Assembly: GCA_009785885.1 (NCBI GenBank)
Contig: WQUE01000311.1
Span: 1-8,840, forward strand
Length of the DNA stretch: 8,840 bases
Source: Actinomycetes bacterium
Lineage (GTDB): Bacteria > Actinomycetota > Actinomycetes > Propionibacteriales > Propionibacteriaceae
Direction of reading: 5' to 3'
The translations under genes were made by a program, and so were the position numbers. Below, piece after piece: positions 5,304-8,840 of the stretch (the first letter of the stretch is position 1; every line of letters begins with the position of its first letter). A model generated the notes under the pieces. It ran no database searches. It had not been told where the DNA came from and saw only the letters and a program-made list of their open reading frames with translations.

Positions 5304-6638
5304 ATGTCTCATGTCATCGCGGAAACAGCCGCGCCGGTGCCCAGCGACGAGGCTGGAGCGGTCGGCGGCGGAAAGGTCGCCATCGGCACGATGCTGCGGC
5401 GCAGCCTGCAGAGCTACGTCATGATCTTCGCGCTGCTGCTGATCGTCGTCGTGTTCTGGGTCTGGTCGGGCGGCACATTCGTGTCGCCGCTGAACCTGAC
5501 CAACCTGATCAACCAGACCGCGACCGTCGGCGTGATGGCCGCGGGCATGACCCTGGTGATCATCATCCGCCACATCGACCTGTCGGTCGGCTACATGTCG
5601 GGCTTCATGGGCGCCGTCGCGGCGATCCTCATGATGAGCTACGGCATCCCCTCCCCGATCGTCATCATCCTCGTGCTGGCCTTCGGCGGCGTGATCGGGC
5701 TCGGTGTCGGCCTGCTGATCGGCCGCGTCGGCATTCCCGCATTCGTCATCACCCTCGGCATGATGATCGTCGGCCACGGTGTCGAACTGCTGGCGACGAA
5801 GAAGAACGGCACGATCATCATCACGGACGGCTTCTTCAACGCCCTCAGCAACGGCTTCATCCCGGCGCGACTGTGGCCGGGTGGCCCCGATCGCATCACC
5901 CTGTTCGGCCTCTCGATGTGCCTGACGACCGTGCTGCTGACCGTGATCGGCCTCGTCGTGTTCGTCGCCATGCAGATCATGGGGCAGATCCGTGAGCAGC
6001 GGCGGCATTTCGACGTCACGCCGCTCCCCCTGTTCGTGATCCGCGTGGCGTTCATCGCCGTCGTGGCCGGCTTCCTCCTCGTACAGCTCGCGCGGAACAA
6101 CGGCATCTCCTGGGCCCTCGTGATCCTCGGCGTCGTCACGGCGATCTTCGCGGTCGTCCAGACGCGCACCCGGTTCGGCCGCCACGTCTACGGCGTGGGC
6201 GGCAACCCGGAGGCGGCGGAGCTGTCCGGCGTGAGCGTCGTGCGGGTCACGGTGATCGTGTTCGTGATCATGGGCGTGCTCATGGCGCTCGGCGGCATCC
6301 TCACGGCGTCGCGCATGAAGGCCGCCTACCCGACCGCGGGCACCGGCCTGGAGCTGCTGGTCATCGCGGGCTGCTTCATCGGCGGCTGCTCGCCCGCCGG
6401 CGGCGTCGGCAAGGTCGTCGGCTCGCTGGTCGGCGCGTTGATCATGCAGGCGCTGGTCAACGGCATGCTGCTGCAGGGCGTCGACGCGTCGATGCAGTAC
6501 GTGATCCAGGGCGTCATCCTCGTCGTCGCCGTGATCTTCGATGTGATCTCGCGGCGGGCCGGCGCGATACCCTCGGGCCCCTCGCCGACCCGACCACGGG
6601 TGCAGCAGGAGCCGGTCGCCGCGGTCGCCGAGGCGTGA
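5304..6638 (+). CDS. gguB: Multiple-monosaccharide ABC transporter permease
   Basis: This 444-residue integral membrane protein forms the channel, presumably as a homodimer on the double ATPase. Residues 1-35 are a soluble N-terminus. Hydrophobic segments follow at about 38-55, 70-90, 95-112, 118-140, 143-165, 198-225, 243-262, 267-285, 313-335, 348-365 and 370-392, then 398-416. Family landmarks are IDLSVGYMSGF (91-101), the coupling-type loop FGRHVYGVGGNPEAAELSGV (291-310) and the Gly-rich IGGCSPAGGVG (359-369). The charged loop MGQIREQRRHFD (226-237) is typical of XylH/GguB and missing from shorter RbsC-type permeases. In the stretch before IGG the common acidic residue (ELDAIA type) is replaced, giving LELLVIAG. 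A Pro-rich cytoplasmic tail fills 420-444. Only a weak purine-rich site (about 5285-5298) precedes ATG 5304, so translation may depend partly on coupling. Confidence 0.9.
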   Translation: MSHVIAETAAPVPSDEAGAVGGGKVAIGTMLRRSLQSYVMIFALLLIVVVFWVWSGGTFVSPLNLTNLINQTATVGVMAAGMTLVIIIRHIDLSVGYMSGFMGAVAAILMMSYGIPSPIVIILVLAFGGVIGLGVGLLIGRVGIPAFVITLGMMIVGHGVELLATKKNGTIIITDGFFNALSNGFIPARLWPGGPDRITLFGLSMCLTTVLLTVIGLVVFVAMQIMGQIREQRRHFDVTPLPLFVIRVAFIAVVAGFLLVQLARNNGISWALVILGVVTAIFAVVQTRTRFGRHVYGVGGNPEAAELSGVSVVRVTVIVFVIMGVLMALGGILTASRMKAAYPTAGTGLELLVIAGCFIGGCSPAGGVGKVVGSLVGALIMQALVNGMLLQGVDASMQYVIQGVILVVAVIFDVISRRAGAIPSGPSPTRPRVQQEPVAAVAEA

Positions 6639-6639
6639 C

Positions 6640-7350
6640 ATGGCGATGCTCGGTGTCCTGGGGGCGATGACCGTCGAGGTCGAAGCTGTGCTCGCAGCCC
6701 TGACGGTTCCGCGGACCGAGCGCCTCTTGGGCTGCCCGGTGACGCGGGGCCGCCTGGCCGGAGAGGACCTTGTCGTCGCGAAGAGCGGCGTCGGCAAGGT
6801 CAACGCGGCCTTGGCCACGGCGGCCTTGGCACGGGCCGGCGCCACCGCGGTGGTGTTCACCGGCATGGCGGGCGGCATCGGCGCGGACGTTCACATCGGG
6901 GACGCCGTCGTCGCCACCGATCTCGTCCAGCACGACGTGGACGCGTCGGCGTTCGGCGGAACCCTTCCCGGTCAGGTCCCGGGCGAACCGCTCGCCTGGG
7001 ACGCCGACGTGGCCTTGGCCGCCGCGCTCGCGGAGGCCGCCTCCGGGCTCGGCGCGACCGTCCACCGTGGCCGCATCGCGAGCGGCGACCAGTTCATCGC
7101 CGACCACGCCCGGGCTGCGGCAATCGCGTCCGCGTTCGACGCGCTCGCCGTCGAGATGGAGGGGGCCGCCGCCGCCCAGGCCGCGGCCCGGCTGCGCCTG
7201 CCGGTGGCCGTGCTCCGGTGGATCAGCGACACCGCAAACGACGAAGCCGTCACGGATTTCCCCGCGTTCTGCGCCCGCGTGGCGGCCCTGGACCTGGCCG
7301 TCGTCCAGGCCCTGGTGACGCGGGGCCCGATTTGGGCCCACGTAGACTAG
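6640..7350 (+). CDS. mtnN: 5'-methylthioadenosine/S-adenosylhomocysteine nucleosidase
   Basis: This 236-residue cytoplasmic enzyme hydrolyses the glycosidic bond of 5'-methylthioadenosine, S-adenosylhomocysteine and 5'-deoxyadenosine, releasing adenine and the thioribose part. Length and motifs match E. coli MtnN. They are GAMTVEVE (8-15) with the general-acid/base glutamate at E13, KSGVGKVNAA (48-57), TGMAGGIG (74-81), QHDVDASAFG (97-106), the substrate loop VEMEG (171-175) with E172 and E174, and ISDTA (195-199) with catalytic D197. D197 falls at the same number as in E. coli. The set argues against futalosine hydrolase, a shorter relative. ATG 6640 begins one base after the permease stop and has GAGG (6630-6633) at 6 bases, inside the permease gene. 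The gene is therefore almost certainly cotranscribed and coupled with the importer, which is unusual company for this enzyme. A GGGCCC hairpin lies at its 3' end. Confidence 0.92.
   Translation: MAMLGVLGAMTVEVEAVLAALTVPRTERLLGCPVTRGRLAGEDLVVAKSGVGKVNAALATAALARAGATAVVFTGMAGGIGADVHIGDAVVATDLVQHDVDASAFGGTLPGQVPGEPLAWDADVALAAALAEAASGLGATVHRGRIASGDQFIADHARAAAIASAFDALAVEMEGAAAAQAAARLRLPVAVLRWISDTANDEAVTDFPAFCARVAALDLAVVQALVTRGPIWAHVD
7323..7339 (+). repeat. GGGCCC hairpin at the 3' end of mtnN
   Basis: Two GGGCCC copies (7323-7328 and 7334-7339) flank the loop GATTT and form a 6-bp GC stem, 9 bases before the stop codon. Together with the larger hairpin at 7354-7385 it gives two stacked stems at the end of the importer operon, possibly a compound termination or processing site. 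Confidence 0.35.
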
Positions 7351-7353
7351 GGG

Positions 7354-7385
7354 GGCGTCGGCGGGGCACGAGACCCGGCGGCGCC
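7354..7385 (+). terminator. GC-rich hairpin between mtnN and glnA, candidate terminator or attenuator
   Basis: The arms at 7354-7365 and 7374-7385 are 12 bases each. They pair at all but one position (G7361/G7378), with one G-U, around the loop GCACGAGA. No T-tract follows. The hairpin sits 4 bases after the mtnN stop and 31 bases before glnA, so it could end the importer transcript or limit read-through into glnA. Confidence 0.5.
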
Positions 7386-7401
7386 GTCACTGTGACGCGA
7401 C
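7385..7401. promoter_or_regulatory. 13-bp palindrome before glnA, candidate nitrogen-regulator site
   Basis: CGTCAC (7385-7390) and GTGACG (7392-7397) are perfect arms around a single T. Read on, GTCAC (7386-7390), six bases, then GCGAC (7397-7401) partly fits the GlnR half-site spacing known from Streptomyces (GTnAC, six bases, GnAAC): the first half is perfect and the second is 3 of 5. It lies very close to the ribosome binding site, so the GlnR reading is weak, while the palindrome itself is certain. Confidence 0.3.
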
Positions 7402-7402
7402 T

Positions 7403-7408
7403 GGGAGG
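7403..7408 (+). promoter_or_regulatory. Ribosome binding site that sets the glnA start at 7416
   Basis: GGGAGG lies 7 bases before ATG 7416. The open frame runs upstream to 7218 only as a second frame across mtnN. Confidence 0.75.
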
Positions 7409-7415
7409 TCCCACC

Positions 7416-8837
7416 ATGTTCAGCTCCGCCGACGAACTGCTCGGCCACATCGCCCGTGAGGGCGTCGAGATGGTCGACGTCCGGTTCTGCGACCTGCCCG
7501 GGGTCATGCAGCACTTCACGGTGCCGGCCGCGGCGTTCGACGAGGCGGTGTTCACCGACGGGCTGGCGTTCGACGGTTCTTCGGTGGCCGGCTTCCAGGC
7601 GATCAACGAGTCGGACCTGGCGCTGCTCCCCGACGTGTCGACGGCGTACCTGGATCCGTTCCGGAAAGCCAAGACGCTTGTCGTCAACTTCTTCATCCAC
7701 GACCCGATCACGCTGGAGCCCTACAGCCGCGACCCGCGCAACATCGCCCGCAAGGCCATGGCCCACCTGGCCGCCACGGGCATCGCCGACACGGTGTTCA
7801 TGGCGCCGGAGGCCGAGTTCTACGTGTTCGACGACGTCCGCTACGAGACCAACGCCCACACGTCGTCCTACATGGTGGACGCCGAGTCCGCCCTGTGGAA
7901 CGCCGGGCGTGTCGAGGAGCGGGGCAACCTCGGCTACAAGGTCCGCTCGAAGGGGGGATACTTCGCCGTCGCTCCCGCCGACCACTACGCCGACCTGCGC
8001 GACCAGATGGTGACGTACCTCCTGGGCACCGGGCTGAAGGTGGAGCGCGCCCACCACGAGACGGGCGCAGCCGGGCAGGCCGAGATCAACTGGCGTTTCG
8101 ACACCCTGCTCGCCAGCGCCGACAACCTCATGAAGGTCAAGTACATCGTGCGGAACACCGCCGCGGAGAACGGCAAGACCGCGACGTTCATGCCGAAGCC
8201 GGTGTTCGACGACAACGGGTCCGGCATGCACGTCCACAGCTCCCTGTGGAAGGCCGGAAAGCCGCTGTTCTACGACGAGACGGGCTACGCGAACCTGTCG
8301 GACGTGGCCCGCTGGTATATCGGTGGCCTGCTGAAGCACGCCCCGGCGCTGCTCGCGTTCACGAACCCGAGCCTCAACAGCTATCACCGGCTCGTGCCCG
8401 GCTTCGAGGCGCCGGTGAACCTCGTGTATTCGGCCCGCAACCGCTCCGCGTGCATCCGCATCCCGATCACCGGGACGAATCCGGCGGCGAAGCGCATCGA
8501 GTTCCGCTGCCCCGACCCGTCGAGCAACCCGTACCTCGCGTTCTCCGCGATCCTGCTCGCCGGGCTCGACGGCATCCAGAACAAGACCGAGCCGCCCGCC
8601 CCGGTCGACAAGGACCTGTACGAGTTGCCGCCCGAGGAGCACGCGGGGATCGCGCAGGTGCCGGGCTCACTGGACGAGGTACTCGCCGCCCTGCGGGCCG
8701 ACAACGAGTTCCTCCAGGCCGGCGACGTGTTCACCCCCGACCTCATCGACGTGTGGACCGATCTCAAGCAGGCCGAGATCGACGCCCTGCGCCTGCGTCC
8801 GCACCCGTACGAGTTCGACCTGTACTACGCGATCTGA
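7416..8837 (+). CDS. glnA: Glutamine synthetase, type I-beta
   Basis: This 473-residue enzyme joins ammonia to glutamate using ATP and forms a dodecamer in the cytoplasm. The N-terminal beta-grasp domain carries the signature FDGSS (52-56) with ESD at 65-67. The catalytic domain shows the metal-binding EAEF (132-135) with E132 and E134, HHETGAAGQAE (213-223) with E215 and E223, the ATP-site segment KPVFDDNGSGMHVHSS (261-276) with H272, NRSACIRIP (342-350) and RIEFRCPD (360-367). KDLYELPPEE (399-408) contains Y402, the tyrosine that GlnE adenylylates in I-beta enzymes, so post-translational control is expected. Length equals that of GlnA1 of mycobacteria and other actinobacteria. The stop at 8835-8837 leaves only 3 bases of window. 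It begins 65 bases after mtnN behind a hairpin and a palindrome, so it may be a separate transcription unit, though no convincing promoter is visible. Confidence 0.96.
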   Translation: MFSSADELLGHIAREGVEMVDVRFCDLPGVMQHFTVPAAAFDEAVFTDGLAFDGSSVAGFQAINESDLALLPDVSTAYLDPFRKAKTLVVNFFIHDPITLEPYSRDPRNIARKAMAHLAATGIADTVFMAPEAEFYVFDDVRYETNAHTSSYMVDAESALWNAGRVEERGNLGYKVRSKGGYFAVAPADHYADLRDQMVTYLLGTGLKVERAHHETGAAGQAEINWRFDTLLASADNLMKVKYIVRNTAAENGKTATFMPKPVFDDNGSGMHVHSSLWKAGKPLFYDETGYANLSDVARWYIGGLLKHAPALLAFTNPSLNSYHRLVPGFEAPVNLVYSARNRSACIRIPITGTNPAAKRIEFRCPDPSSNPYLAFSAILLAGLDGIQNKTEPPAPVDKDLYELPPEEHAGIAQVPGSLDEVLAALRADNEFLQAGDVFTPDLIDVWTDLKQAEIDALRLRPHPYEFDLYYAI

Positions 8838-8840
8838 CGA

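Noticed and set aside
3564..6878. 1104-codon open frame on the minus strand opposite the importer genes
   Set aside because: It is the His/Asp/Arg-rich mirror frame expected opposite GC-rich coding DNA. The + strand genes it covers are clearly identified.
7343..7348. TAGACT as a -10 element for glnA
   Set aside because: It fits TAnnnT but no -35 exists at 16-18 bases. The best TGACG upstream is about 22 bases away.
7218..7415. N-terminal extension of glutamine synthetase to 7218
   Set aside because: The extension is Arg/Gly-rich out-of-frame translation of mtnN. ATG 7416 has GGGAGG at 7 bases and matches the family start.
1..8840. CRISPR arrays, tRNA or rRNA genes, insertion sequences, phage or defence genes
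   Set aside because: I saw no regularly spaced repeats, no cloverleaf-like sequence, no transposase or integrase motifs and no defence enzymes on either strand.

Overview
The window comes from a high-GC Gram-positive bacterium, most likely an actinomycete. The evidence is strong G/C bias at third codon positions throughout, a WXG100-type secretion substrate, a Ser/Thr-rich lipoprotein linker, and a glutamine synthetase of the adenylylatable class. A Propionibacteriales-like genome would fit, but the sequence alone does not settle the genus. All six convincing genes are on the + strand and appear complete. There are no RNA genes, CRISPR arrays, insertion sequences or phage genes.

Region 1 (1-1894) is a two-gene unit with its own promoter (33-61). 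It encodes a WXG100-domain protein with a long glycine-rich, membrane-like C-terminal half. The stop codon overlaps the start of a 261-residue protein whose layout resembles EspG-type chaperones of type VII secretion. No secretion machinery is in the window.

Region 2 (1895-2416) is 522 bases without a convincing gene. It holds several dyad-symmetric sites, a well-formed promoter (2330-2358) with an 11-bp-phased direct repeat over its spacer, and a hairpin in the predicted 5' leader.

Region 3 (2417-7350) is a monosaccharide ABC importer of the ChvE/GguA/GguB (MmsAB) type: lipoprotein, double ATPase and permease. One base after the permease stop comes a 5'-methylthioadenosine/S-adenosylhomocysteine nucleosidase gene. 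A strong hairpin (3644-3681) between the lipoprotein and ATPase genes probably lets the binding protein be made in excess. No sugar-catabolic gene accompanies the transporter. The enzyme cotranscribed with it instead releases adenine and thioribose compounds.

Region 4 (7351-8840) is glnA, a type I-beta glutamine synthetase with an adenylylation tyrosine. It is separated from the nucleosidase by 65 bases that contain a GC-rich hairpin and a 13-bp palindrome just upstream of the ribosome binding site.

No obviously new multi-gene system is visible. The most unusual points are the WXG100 protein with a possible membrane-active C-terminus, the nucleosidase coupled to a sugar importer, and the density of dyads in the transporter control region.
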